Assembly (NCBI GenBank): GCA_932182025.1
Contig: CAKNXK010000010.1
Span: forward strand, 62,001 to 126,000
From: an uncultured Candidatus Melainabacteria bacterium
GTDB taxonomy: Bacteria; Cyanobacteriota; Vampirovibrionia; Gastranaerophilales; Gastranaerophilaceae
Reading direction: 5' to 3'
Length of the DNA: 64,000 bases
Shown here: positions 40,763 to 48,681 of the stretch, one piece after another
How the letters are laid out: every line of letters begins with the position of its first letter
Numbering within the stretch: the first letter of the stretch is position 1
Position numbers and translations under genes: made by a program
The notes under the pieces: generated by a model
The model's input: the letters and a program-made list of their open reading frames with translations, nothing else
Database searches by the model: none
What the model was told of the DNA's origin: nothing

Positions 40763-42316
40763 ATGACAAATGATTTCCAATATGACAGTTGTATCTCAAA
40801 AGGGATTTGTTCAATCAATCCCAGAACATACGCATTACAAGCAGTCTTAGTAATGTATCTGAGATTCATTACTAAATATGCACTTAATCTTTATCAACAA
40901 GAGATTATTGATAAAAAAGTTGAGTCTCTTATTCTTAATACAATTACAATTGCTGTTTCAAATCCTGAATTTACCGAAAACAGTTTTACAGCAGCTGTTA
41001 CAAGGTTTAAAGAAGAACTTCCTGCAATAATTGAAAAATATAACGATATTTGCGGAGAAGAAGACTTTGCAAAAGATAAAATTGGTAATCTTGAATTATT
41101 TAAAGAAACAAAAGATGTGATTTCTGCTATTAGATATGGAGAAAGCGAAATCAAAAAAAATGTCGAAACAATGAATCCTGAAATCAGAGATTTACAAAAA
41201 ATTATGCTTATTATTGCAAAAAGCATAAGTATAAATCTTATGGATTTAGAAAGTTTTGATAAAAATTACGACAAAGGATATTTAACTATTCTTAAGCTTT
41301 TAAATAAAATAGGCGAGGCCACTGCTATAGAAAGTTTAAAAACTGAAATAAAATCCTCTGCAGTAGTTAATAATGAAATAATGCATCTTGTTCGTTTAGC
41401 ACAAGAAGAACGTTATGGGAAAATGCAGGAAGCAGAAGTTTCATTCTCAACAGTACCATCAAAGGCTGTATTGGTTGTAGGTTCTAATATTAGAGAACTT
41501 GAAACCATTCTTGAAGCTTTAAAAGAAACTGATATTGATGTTTATACTCACGATGACATGATGATTGCACATAATTTTCCAGTGTTCAACGAATATAAAA
41601 ACCTTAAAGGACAATACGGACAAGGGGTTGAAAATTGTCTTCTTGATTTTGCAACCTTCCCTGGAGCAATTATCCTAACAAAACATTCGCTCCATAATAT
41701 CGAAAATCTTTATCGCGGATTATTATTTACTACAGACTATACTTGCCCAAAAGGCGTTATACAAATTGAAAACAATGATTTTTCAAAAGTAATCGAAGCC
41801 AGTGAAAACGCAAAAGGGTTTAAAACAGGAAAGCAATGTGAAAGCGTTAAAATCGGCTGTGATTACGAAAAAATACATAATAAAATCAAAGAACAAATTG
41901 AAAGCAAAAATTATAAACGCATAATTTTAATTGGTCTTGAAAGATATTCACTTGAGCAAAAAACTTATTTTGAAAAATTAATTAAACTTGCACCAAATGA
42001 TACACTAATAATCTCATTTTCTTATAATATAGAAAAAGAAAATGTCATAACAATTAATGCTTGTTTTGATTCTTATTGCATGGTTAAATTCTACGATGAT
42101 ATTAAAAATTACGATTTACCAATCAGTGCATTTTTCCCTAAATGCGACCGTAATTCAATCTCTCAAATGATTTATTTTGCTCAACAGGAAAAAACACATG
42201 TATTTGTAGGCAAATGTACGCCAATATTACTAAATCCATCTCTTATGACTGTTTTGCAAGAAAAATTTAGTATTGATGGAATAACTAATGCAAGAAAAGA
42301 TTTAGAAAAAATCTAA
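40763..42316 (+). CDS. Degenerate hybrid-cluster protein (Hcp/prismane) homologue
   Basis: A 517-residue protein whose central and C-terminal parts align by eye with hybrid-cluster protein: DVYTHDDMMIAHNFPVFNEY (Hcp DVYTHGEMLPAHGYP), FPGAIILTKHSLHNIE (FPGPIVMTTNCI), DFSKVIEASENAKGF, INACFDSYCMVKFYDD (GQCNDSYSL) and PSLMTVLQEKFSIDGI. Hcp reduces NO or hydroxylamine with a [4Fe-2O-2S] cluster. Several ligands appear lost here: the TNC Cys is Ser, and the GGCDG persulfide loop reads LIGLERYSLEQ. The N-terminal Cys cluster is reduced to CISKGIC. The message looks leaderless (TATCAT ending six bases before the ATG). Probably a non-canonical or catalytically dead member. Confidence 0.65.
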   Translation: MTNDFQYDSCISKGICSINPRTYALQAVLVMYLRFITKYALNLYQQEIIDKKVESLILNTITIAVSNPEFTENSFTAAVTRFKEELPAIIEKYNDICGEEDFAKDKIGNLELFKETKDVISAIRYGESEIKKNVETMNPEIRDLQKIMLIIAKSISINLMDLESFDKNYDKGYLTILKLLNKIGEATAIESLKTEIKSSAVVNNEIMHLVRLAQEERYGKMQEAEVSFSTVPSKAVLVVGSNIRELETILEALKETDIDVYTHDDMMIAHNFPVFNEYKNLKGQYGQGVENCLLDFATFPGAIILTKHSLHNIENLYRGLLFTTDYTCPKGVIQIENNDFSKVIEASENAKGFKTGKQCESVKIGCDYEKIHNKIKEQIESKNYKRIILIGLERYSLEQKTYFEKLIKLAPNDTLIISFSYNIEKENVITINACFDSYCMVKFYDDIKNYDLPISAFFPKCDRNSISQMIYFAQQEKTHVFVGKCTPILLNPSLMTVLQEKFSIDGITNARKDLEKI

Positions 42317-42767
42317 TAACTCCAAAGAACTTAAAAATTTTTCTGATAAAAAACTTATCCATTATCATTTGGTTTGAGATATTTTCACAGTATGTTTGAA
42401 AGTTACCGCAGGTTGAAACCGAACCAAACATTTTGATTTTTTACTTGAATATCAATAAGCATTTTCTATTCAATAGTAAATTAATAAATAACTTACCTAC
42501 GTCATTATTAATTTTATCGTATGTCATGAGCGAATGCAAGACTGTGCGATTGACAGACTTTTAAAATCGGTTTCTAATGCAATGATACATTGACAAATTT
42601 AGATTTTCCCAATCGTCGAAACGAAATGTTTTCAGTGAAAAAGTTTACCATACCCTTTAATAGTCAAAGTATGTTTTATAAAACTTCTATTTACATTATT
42701 TACAAACCAAGCAAATTGTATAAAGAAAAATACTTTATATAAATATAGGAAAATTAAGGGGATTTAT
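42317..42767 (+). other. 451-bp intergenic region without a recognised gene
   Basis: No convincing reading frame, RNA gene or strong hairpin is seen on either strand. The last 20 bases hold AAATTAAGGGGATTTAT, the ribosome site of the next gene, and AT-rich promoter-like sequence lies at about 42710-42750. Confidence 0.5.
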
Positions 42768-44072
42768 ATGGGAAAAATTGATTTAGGATTAAGTCTTGCA
42801 AAAGATGTTACTACTTTTTTAAAAACAGGAAGTAGTCGTTCTTTACTGAGTAAGCCGACATCAATTTTTCATGGAATAAATCCGACATTAACTTACCCAC
42901 CAACAGGTAAAACTTTTGCATTACCTCGATTTTGTACTGCCGAAATGAAGCAGGCAAGGGAGATGAACAAAATAGCTTCAAGACAAATTAAATCTCCTAT
43001 AACCTCCAACTTCTCAAAAGCTACAGCAGAAGATTTAAGACGACTAACATCTACATCTATTGAAGACAGTTATTCAAGAGTTCAATGGACAAATCCAAAA
43101 GACGGCAAGATCTATAACTTGCTAAAACAAGGGGAAACAGAAGATGGGAAAATCCTCGTTCGAATTCTCGATCAAGATGGTGCATTTGTAAAAGAAACAA
43201 CAATAATGCCTAAAGAGATTGCAATTCTTGATAATAACTATGGAAGTGCATTTGAATTACCCGAGTTTTTAGATATGACGGGTCTTAAAAAAGAAAATCT
43301 TCCTACAGAATTGGGTGAATTATCCCATGCAAAAGCGGTTGAAATATTCGCTAAAAGAAGTAATCCATTTGCAAGATATACAATATTTGAAACGGGATGT
43401 TATAGCGGTTCTTCTCGCATAGATAACGACAAAGTTATTAGCCATCTAAAAAATTTACAACAAGGTAAAAAGTATGATTATATTAATTGTTCAATGGGTT
43501 CGGAAACTTTTGATATAACAGAAACTTGTGAGCCCATATACAAGAAAGTATGCGAAGAAGTTGATAAATTAACTTCATTGCGTGGAAGCAGGGTTTTATT
43601 TGCAAGTGGTAATAGTGACGGCGGAATATTTCGTAGGAAAGCTGTTAATAGATTTCTTCTTAATTCAAATACAGCAGAAGGAGTTGGTTCGTTAGATAAA
43701 CGAGGAGTTATTTCAGATTTTTCTTCTTCCAAAAATTCGAAATTTTGTCAACATTATGAACAAGGTGAGTTTTTAATAACTCAAACTTCTAATGGTATTA
43801 ATATTACCGGACAATCTGGAACGGATATCGTTTTTAGTGAAAAAAATCCTTTTGTTGGTATGAAGCTGGGCGATATTCTTGAGGCTTGTAATGAAAAACC
43901 GGAATTATGGAAGTATATGCAAAAATTGGGATTCGAAAATGGAGGCGAGTGTATGGATGATATAGCATATTCCGTATTCCCAAAAGGGATGCGACTTGAT
44001 GGAACATCTTATGCAACTCCAATCCGTACAGCAAAACTTGCACTAAATGACATGATGGATGGAATATTATAA
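42768..44072 (+). CDS. Divergent subtilase-like (S8) serine protease without signal peptide
   Basis: A 434-residue protein whose C-terminal 290 residues follow the subtilisin order. The candidate Asp155 is in EIAILDNNYGSAF, His187 in ELSHAKAVEIFAKR, the oxyanion Asn282 in VLFASGNSDG, and the nucleophile Ser414 in LDGTSYATPIR; GVGSLDKRGVISDFSS is a typical subtilase strand. The usual HGTxVAG and D-S/T-G motifs are strongly altered, so catalysis is uncertain. The N-terminal 140 residues are unrecognised, and no signal peptide is seen, so it may act in the cytoplasm. It lies beside the island's attachment site and could be old island cargo. Confidence 0.65.
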   Translation: MGKIDLGLSLAKDVTTFLKTGSSRSLLSKPTSIFHGINPTLTYPPTGKTFALPRFCTAEMKQAREMNKIASRQIKSPITSNFSKATAEDLRRLTSTSIEDSYSRVQWTNPKDGKIYNLLKQGETEDGKILVRILDQDGAFVKETTIMPKEIAILDNNYGSAFELPEFLDMTGLKKENLPTELGELSHAKAVEIFAKRSNPFARYTIFETGCYSGSSRIDNDKVISHLKNLQQGKKYDYINCSMGSETFDITETCEPIYKKVCEEVDKLTSLRGSRVLFASGNSDGGIFRRKAVNRFLLNSNTAEGVGSLDKRGVISDFSSSKNSKFCQHYEQGEFLITQTSNGINITGQSGTDIVFSEKNPFVGMKLGDILEACNEKPELWKYMQKLGFENGGECMDDIAYSVFPKGMRLDGTSYATPIRTAKLALNDMMDGIL

Positions 44073-44165
44073 TTATAAGTTGGTAAAAATTTTTCTTCCG
44101 ACTTTTCTTCCAACTTCATAAATTTTTCTTCCGAGTTCAAAAAAATAAAAAAATTTAAAAGTGTA

Positions 44166-44361
44166 ATAATCAAACTGTGTGTGATAATCAAACTAATGTG
44201 AAATGCAGTAATATCAACTTTCTTCAAAATAGAAAGTGTCGGAAGTTAAAGCGAACTTCAAAATGGTATGATTTTCCGTATCTAAACATATTAAAAAGCC
44301 AAAAGTGTTGATTTTATTGACTTTCGACTTTTGTAATCAAACTAAATATTATAATCGAACT
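44166..44361 (+). repeat. Two pairs of 11-bp direct repeats with 18-bp spacing
   Basis: ATAATCAAACT occurs at 44166-44176 and 44184-44194. GTAATCAAACT and ATAATCGAACT occur at 44333-44343 and 44351-44361. Both pairs have exactly 18-bp period. They lie just left of the tRNA fragment and could be arm-type sites for an integrase or excisionase. Confidence 0.5.
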
Positions 44362-44407
44362 ACTTGTGAAAACATAAATAAGGCTGAAACCCCCATAAAA
44401 AGAAAAA

Positions 44408-44449
44408 CTCCCCAGGTTGGACTCGAACCAACAACCTACCGGTTAACAG
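44408..44449 (-). tRNA. 3' fragment of tRNA-Asn(GTT), island attachment site
   Basis: Read on the minus strand, these 42 bases match the 3' part of a tRNA-Asn: anticodon loop CTGTTAA, variable region GTAGG, T-arm GTTGGTTCGAGTCCAAC, acceptor strand CTGGGGA and discriminator G. The 5' half is missing; upstream sequence does not form D or acceptor stems. The fragment lies 173 bases before a tyrosine integrase gene. An intact copy is expected at the other end of the element, beyond position 64000. Confidence 0.85.
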
Positions 44450-44621
44450 ACAGTAGGCAGCATAAAATTTACAAAAAACTTCAAAAGAATTGAACAATAA
44501 AATGCTTAATATTATTGACTCATAGCGAAATGCATGATATTATAAGTTTATAAATTTATTGCAAATTTTTAGATTTTACTGTAGCAAAAATGTAGCAAAA
44601 TTTTACTAAGGAACAAAACAA

Positions 44622-45758
44622 ATGGCTGTTATCCAAGAACGAACTAAGAAAAATGGCAAAACAAGTTACACTGTTATTATAAGAATCAAAGGACATCCAA
44701 CATTAACAAAAACCTTTGATAGAATTACAGACGCCAAAGAATGGGCTAATAGCGCTGAAAGCAAAATTAAAGAAGGAATAAATTTTCCTAAACGTAAGCT
44801 TCAAAAACTTACAATGAATGATTTGATAGATAAATTCATAGAGCTAGAACTACCTAAGAAAAAAGAAAAAGCACAAGGTGAATTTAAACGCGCTCTAGAT
44901 TGGTTCAGGGAAGAGATTGGTAAATTATATGTTAGGAATATTACATCTGCTACATTGATTGAATGCAGAGAAAAATTGGCAAAGAAACCTAAAGAAATTC
45001 CTACAACGAATAATGAAAGAAAATTTACTGAAAAAACTATCTCTCCCGCTACTGTTAATCGATACTTGGAATGCATAAGTGTTGTATTCAGCTTTGCCAA
45101 AATTGATCTTGATATTATTGATATTAATCCAATGGAAAAAGTTAAAAAACTTACAGAAAATAATGCCAGAGAACGCTGTTTAGAATTGGATGAAATCAAG
45201 AAGTTGCTTACAGAATGTGAAAATACAAATCACGAATTGTATCTATGTACTTTAATTGCATTACTTGCCGGAGCAAGAAAAAGCGAGATTCTTAAATTAA
45301 CCTGGGCAACAGTAGATTTTGAGCACAGAATGTTCTATTTTATGCAAACAAAAAATGGAACCAACCGTGGTACACCAATGCATGAATGGTTATATAAGGA
45401 ACTATTAGAATTCAAAAATCAAAGCAAAATAAGACGTTTAAAAAACGATTATGTCTTTATGAACGATAAAGGCAAGCCAAAAGAACATTTGATTGGTAAA
45501 ATATTTCCAAAAGTTGTAGATAAATGTAGAATAGAAGACTTTGTATTCCACGATTTAAGACACACACATGCTAGCTATCAAGCTATGGGTGGAATTTCTC
45601 AGGCGATAACTCAAAAGACATTAGGACATAAGAGTCCAGCTATGACTAACCGTTATTCGCATTTGAGAGCTGAAAATCTAAGAGAACCTATAGAAGCAAC
45701 TGGTGATACAATTTTACAGGAATTTTTAAGAAAGGAAATTAATGAAAGAAGAAATTAA
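44622..45758 (+). CDS. Tyrosine recombinase (phage-type integrase)
   Basis: A 378-residue integrase. Residues 1-55 are an AP2-like arm-binding domain (KNGKTSYTVIIRIKGHPTLT), 60-165 the SAM-like core-binding domain, and 185-350 the catalytic domain. The catalytic residues are visible: Arg219 (LLAGARKSEILKL), His310 and Arg313 (FHDLRHTHASYQ), His336 (TLGHKSPAM) and Tyr345 (TNRYSHLR). It should integrate the island at tRNA-Asn. AAGGAAC precedes the ATG. A GTAGCAAAA direct repeat lies just upstream (about 44582-44600). It overlaps the next gene by 17 bp. Confidence 0.93.
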   Translation: MAVIQERTKKNGKTSYTVIIRIKGHPTLTKTFDRITDAKEWANSAESKIKEGINFPKRKLQKLTMNDLIDKFIELELPKKKEKAQGEFKRALDWFREEIGKLYVRNITSATLIECREKLAKKPKEIPTTNNERKFTEKTISPATVNRYLECISVVFSFAKIDLDIIDINPMEKVKKLTENNARERCLELDEIKKLLTECENTNHELYLCTLIALLAGARKSEILKLTWATVDFEHRMFYFMQTKNGTNRGTPMHEWLYKELLEFKNQSKIRRLKNDYVFMNDKGKPKEHLIGKIFPKVVDKCRIEDFVFHDLRHTHASYQAMGGISQAITQKTLGHKSPAMTNRYSHLRAENLREPIEATGDTILQEFLRKEINERRN

Positions 45759-46587
45759 AATTTTTGAACAGAGTAATATCCGTTCATCATATGATGAAAA
45801 ACAAGAAAAATGGTTTTTCTCGATTATAGATATTATTGCAGTACTAACTGAAAGTAAAAACCCTAAAAGATATTGGAGCGATTTAAAGTCAAAACTCTCT
45901 AGTGAAGAAGGCTTTAGTCAAGTGTACGATAAAATCGTACGGTTGAAAATAGTTGCTCCTGATGGCAAAAAAAGAGAAACCGATTGCACCGATGTTGAAA
46001 CAATCTTGCGTATTATTCAATCAGTACCCAGTCCTAAAGCAGAACCTGTAAAACAATGGCTCGCAAAAGTTGGTTATGAACGGATGAAAGAAATGGCAGA
46101 TCCGTCAACTGCAATTGATAGAGCTCGAGAAACTTATAAACAACTGGGGCGTTCTGACAAATGGATTCAACAACGCATGACAGGACAAGAAACCAGAAAT
46201 AAATTGACAGACTATTGGAAAGACCATGAAATAACAGAAAATGAAGAATTTGCAATTCTTACAAATATCATTCATAAAGAATGGAGTGGATTAAGTGTAA
46301 AAGAACATAAAAACCTCAAAGGATTAAAGTCTCAAAACTTGCGCGACCATATGGGTGAAGCAGAACTTCTTTTTACTGCTCTAGCAGAGCTTTCTACAAG
46401 ACAAGTTGCAGAAAACAATGAAGCAATAGGCATTGAAGAAAATAAAAATTGTGCTAAAATAGGTGGTAATATTGCAAAACGCGCTAAAGAAGATTTTGAA
46501 GAGCGCACAGGTCAAAAAGTTGTTTCTGATGAGAATTATTTACCCAAGCAAAAGAAACCTAAGCAAATTGAGGATAAAAACAACTAG
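45742..46587 (+). CDS. BRO-N domain antirepressor-like/DinD-like protein
   Basis: A 281-residue protein. Residues 1-110 form a BRO-N domain (IRSSYDEKQEKWFFSIIDII, NPKRYWSDLKSKL, TDCTDVETILRIIQSVPSPK, KQWLAKVGYERMKE), found in phage antirepressors. The C-terminal half resembles DNA-damage-inducible protein D (NEEFAILTNIIHKEWSGLSV, LKGLKSQNLRDHMGEAELLF, LAELSTRQVAENNEAIG). It could link host stress to island excision. AAGGAAATTA precedes the start, which overlaps the integrase gene, so the two are translationally coupled. Confidence 0.8.
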   Translation: MKEEIKIFEQSNIRSSYDEKQEKWFFSIIDIIAVLTESKNPKRYWSDLKSKLSSEEGFSQVYDKIVRLKIVAPDGKKRETDCTDVETILRIIQSVPSPKAEPVKQWLAKVGYERMKEMADPSTAIDRARETYKQLGRSDKWIQQRMTGQETRNKLTDYWKDHEITENEEFAILTNIIHKEWSGLSVKEHKNLKGLKSQNLRDHMGEAELLFTALAELSTRQVAENNEAIGIEENKNCAKIGGNIAKRAKEDFEERTGQKVVSDENYLPKQKKPKQIEDKNN

Positions 46588-46661
46588 CCCCCCTACTTAT
46601 TTTAGTTAGCAATTCTCCCAAAGTACTCTTTGGAACTTAAAAGAATAACAAAAGCTAATTT

Positions 46662-46684
46662 AAAAAGGGTAGAATAATCTACCC
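46662..46684 (-). terminator. Rho-independent terminator, minus strand
   Basis: GGGTAGA and TCTACCC form a 7-bp stem with a 4-base loop, followed on the minus strand by TTTTT. It begins at the stop codon of the gene at 46684-47532. Confidence 0.75.
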
Positions 46685-47532
46685 TAATATCGTGTTCTCT
46701 TATATTTTGCTAAAAACTCAGGATTTTCATCAATGTAAGCAAATACAAATTCTTTTGAGCATTTGTAACGTTCTTTTAAACTTTTCTTTGACACAACTCT
46801 TTTACCGTTCTTTAAAACCCTTACTAAGCTTGTATTTAAGGATAAATGAGATTCTTGCAACGCTTCAATAATTCTTTCATAAACATTCTGATAATTTGAA
46901 CTAGTTTGCCTACGAACGATGTTCTTTGGCACAAGAATGACAGGTTTATTCATAAAATGAGGCAACATTGATTTCCGTCTAATCCAAGTTTTAGTTTCAC
47001 TTGACCAGAAAAAATTGCTTGTTATCTCTTTTACTGGAATTTGATACTGCTTACACTGCTCTTCCGTATATTCAATAAGCATTCCTCGAATAATATTGGT
47101 AACTATATCCGAGATTTTATCCGATCCTATACCGTTAATTAAGAGTTCACAATCGGACAAGTCTTTTAAATGACCAGTTTGTACCGCCTTACTTTTCTTA
47201 AGTCGAATTAAAAGATCTAAAGCTTGCTCGTTTCCGATGCCACAGCCATCAGGCATATTGCTTGATAATCCAAAATGAGTTTCATTTGGCTCTCGCAACT
47301 TGCTAAATAAATATAGTGCTTTTTTGTCATCTTGATTCTTTATTGCATTAAGAAGTTCTTCAAAAAAATCTACTATTAAATTACTAGCTCTTACATACCA
47401 TTCACCTTTTTGATTTGATAGCACCAAAGGATCAATGTAAAGTTCTACATCAGTATTCAAAGGGATGTTCACAAAATTTAAATTTTCTTCTTTTTGTTTC
47501 AGTTTAAAATATTGTTTAAAATCAATGTTCAT
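46684..47532 (-). CDS. Unknown island protein (282 aa)
   Basis: I cannot name this soluble 282-residue protein. It has a distinctive early motif (NTDVELYIDPLVLSNQKGEW), then KLREPNETHFGLSSNMPDGC with GIGNEQALDLLIRLKKS, and GIGSDKISDIVTNIIRGMLI, followed by a basic C-terminus (SKKSLKERYKCSKEFVF). The Asp-Pro and the two GIG segments look like conserved catalytic or binding sites. It lies between the BRO-N gene and very small genes in the island, transcribed against the integrase. It may be defence cargo, but that is only position-based. Confidence 0.65.
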   Translation of the reverse strand: MNIDFKQYFKLKQKEENLNFVNIPLNTDVELYIDPLVLSNQKGEWYVRASNLIVDFFEELLNAIKNQDDKKALYLFSKLREPNETHFGLSSNMPDGCGIGNEQALDLLIRLKKSKAVQTGHLKDLSDCELLINGIGSDKISDIVTNIIRGMLIEYTEEQCKQYQIPVKEITSNFFWSSETKTWIRRKSMLPHFMNKPVILVPKNIVRRQTSSNYQNVYERIIEALQESHLSLNTSLVRVLKNGKRVVSKKSLKERYKCSKEFVFAYIDENPEFLAKYKRTRY

Positions 47533-47638
47533 TTTTATTCTCCTTAAAATTCTAACCCTTGCAAAATTAATAAAAGCTCAGAGTATATACAGCTTTTCCG
47601 AGCAGGAAGGAGTTTTTATTCCTTTTCTCCTACTTCAT

Positions 47639-47746
47639 CTATTTATTTTTCTTTATCGTTTCAGATACAGTCGTTTTAGGATTTTTAATTGCATATCCCT
47701 TTTTAACGAATTTACCTGTAACAGCACTTCTATAACGCTTTGCCAT
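47639..47746 (-). CDS. Very small basic protein of the YRSAVTGKFV type (35 aa)
   Basis: A 35-residue basic protein beginning AKRYRSAVTGKFVKKGYAI and ending in NPKTTVSETIKKNK. This pattern is a recurring small protein in many bacterial genomes and mobile elements, often mislabelled as a transporter. It has no membrane segment. GAAAGGACTTTATA precedes the ATG and supplies a good ribosome site. It lies 30 bases after another tiny frame on the same strand. Function unknown; nucleic-acid binding is plausible from its charge. Confidence 0.7.
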   Translation of the reverse strand: MAKRYRSAVTGKFVKKGYAIKNPKTTVSETIKKNK

Positions 47747-47776
47747 TATAAAGTCCTTTCTTTTTTGTACCAAATA

Positions 47777-47866
47777 CTAACGTGTCATCTGGTGATACGC
47801 TTCTTTTAAAGCTTGTAGAGCAACACAAAATAAAGTAATAAGAAATATTACTCTTGTTATTGCCAT
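47777..47866 (-). CDS. Possible 29-residue membrane peptide
   Basis: A short frame beginning MAITRVIFLITLFCVALQAL, a hydrophobic segment, and ending KEAYHQMTR. The ribosome site is weak. It is included because it lies directly upstream of the small basic protein gene and has the shape of small membrane peptides. It could be chance. Confidence 0.3.
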   Translation of the reverse strand: MAITRVIFLITLFCVALQALKEAYHQMTR

Positions 47867-47911
47867 TAGAATCTGTTTGAGGTAAACTATTTTTGAAAAA
47901 TTATATTTTTT

Positions 47912-47946
47912 AAGAATTTTGTGCCTAGCATAAAATTCTTTTTTTT
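47912..47946 (+). terminator. Terminator-like hairpin, plus strand
   Basis: AAGAATTTTGTGC and GCATAAAATTCTT form a 13-bp stem with one G-T pair and a 3-base loop, followed by six T. No plus-strand gene ends before it, so it may end antisense transcripts or an unrecognised small RNA. Confidence 0.55.
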
Positions 47947-48214
47947 ACCTCTATATCTCTTTCTGTTCCTCGCGTAACCTCCTTTTATAATTAGCTCAAA
48001 GGCTTCAAATCTACATTAATATTATAACGTATGTAGCAAAACTCTACAAGATAAGTGTAGTATCTACACACTTGTAATTTTACGCCATTCATTTTTACCT
48101 AAAAATCAGACATAATAATCGTTTGAGAGATATTTATTCGTCAAAAAATCAATATTAAGTTTTGTAAAACTTTTCTCATATATCATTTGCATGCTTCATG
48201 TTTATGGCATGCTT

Positions 48215-48628
48215 TCATTTATAACTTCCAACTTTTCTGCCATAAGCATCATATTGAGTTGTACGACCACTGGAATCTGTTTTAAGTGTGCCAGTTTTTC
48301 TTCCGTAAGAATCGTAGATTGTAGTTGTTCCGTTTGAGCCTGTTTTATATGAACCTGTCTTTCTTCCGTATTGGTCATAGCTGTTATAGCCAGAAGAAGT
48401 TTGTTTTACTGAACCTGTTTTTGAGCCGTATTCATTGTAAGTATTGTAACCACTTGAAGTAGATTTGATTGTGCCTGTTTTTCTACCATAAGCATCATAA
48501 TGAGTTGTTGTAGAACCATTTGTTTTGTATGACCCAGTTTTTGAACCATATTTGTCATAAGTGTTGCCTGCAAAAGCGATTGATGTTAAAAGAAAGAATA
48601 ATATTAGTAAGCTAAAAAGTTTTTTCAT
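48215..48628 (-). CDS. Secreted short-repeat protein with YGRKTG motifs
   Basis: A 137-residue exported protein. A signal peptide (KLFSLLILFFLLTSIAFAGN) is followed by about six copies of a repeat of 18-22 residues: YDKYGSKTGSYK, YDAYGRKTGTIK, YNEYGSKTGSVK, YDQYGRKTGSYK, YDSYGRKTGTLK and YDAYGRKVGSYK, separated by Ser/Gly/Thr-rich linkers. The pattern Y-[DN]-x-YG-[RS]-K-[TV]-G-x-x-K recalls the YD/MORN-like hairpin repeats of surface proteins. It is probably a periplasmic or cell-surface beta structure. It has no clear link to the restriction genes next to it. Confidence 0.75.
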   Translation of the reverse strand: MKKLFSLLILFFLLTSIAFAGNTYDKYGSKTGSYKTNGSTTTHYDAYGRKTGTIKSTSSGYNTYNEYGSKTGSVKQTSSGYNSYDQYGRKTGSYKTGSNGTTTIYDSYGRKTGTLKTDSSGRTTQYDAYGRKVGSYK

Positions 48629-48681
48629 ATTTACACCTTCTATAGTAAAACGATTTCTTGTGCAAAAAGTTCATTATTTCA

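Noticed and set aside
44305..44493. A 62-codon plus-strand frame with the string QVGLEPTTYRLT
   Set aside because: It is the antisense reading of the tRNA-Asn fragment. Such tRNA-antisense frames are common false genes, and there is no ribosome site.
47465..47809. A 114-codon hydrophobic plus-strand frame
   Set aside because: It overlaps the start of the minus-strand gene at 46684-47532 and the small basic protein gene; it is Phe/Leu-rich in the way of antisense frames in AT-rich DNA.
48215..48628. CRISPR array suspected from the regularly spaced DNA repeats
   Set aside because: The repeats are in frame, imperfect, and encode a signal-peptide protein. There is no constant repeat with unique spacers and no cas gene.
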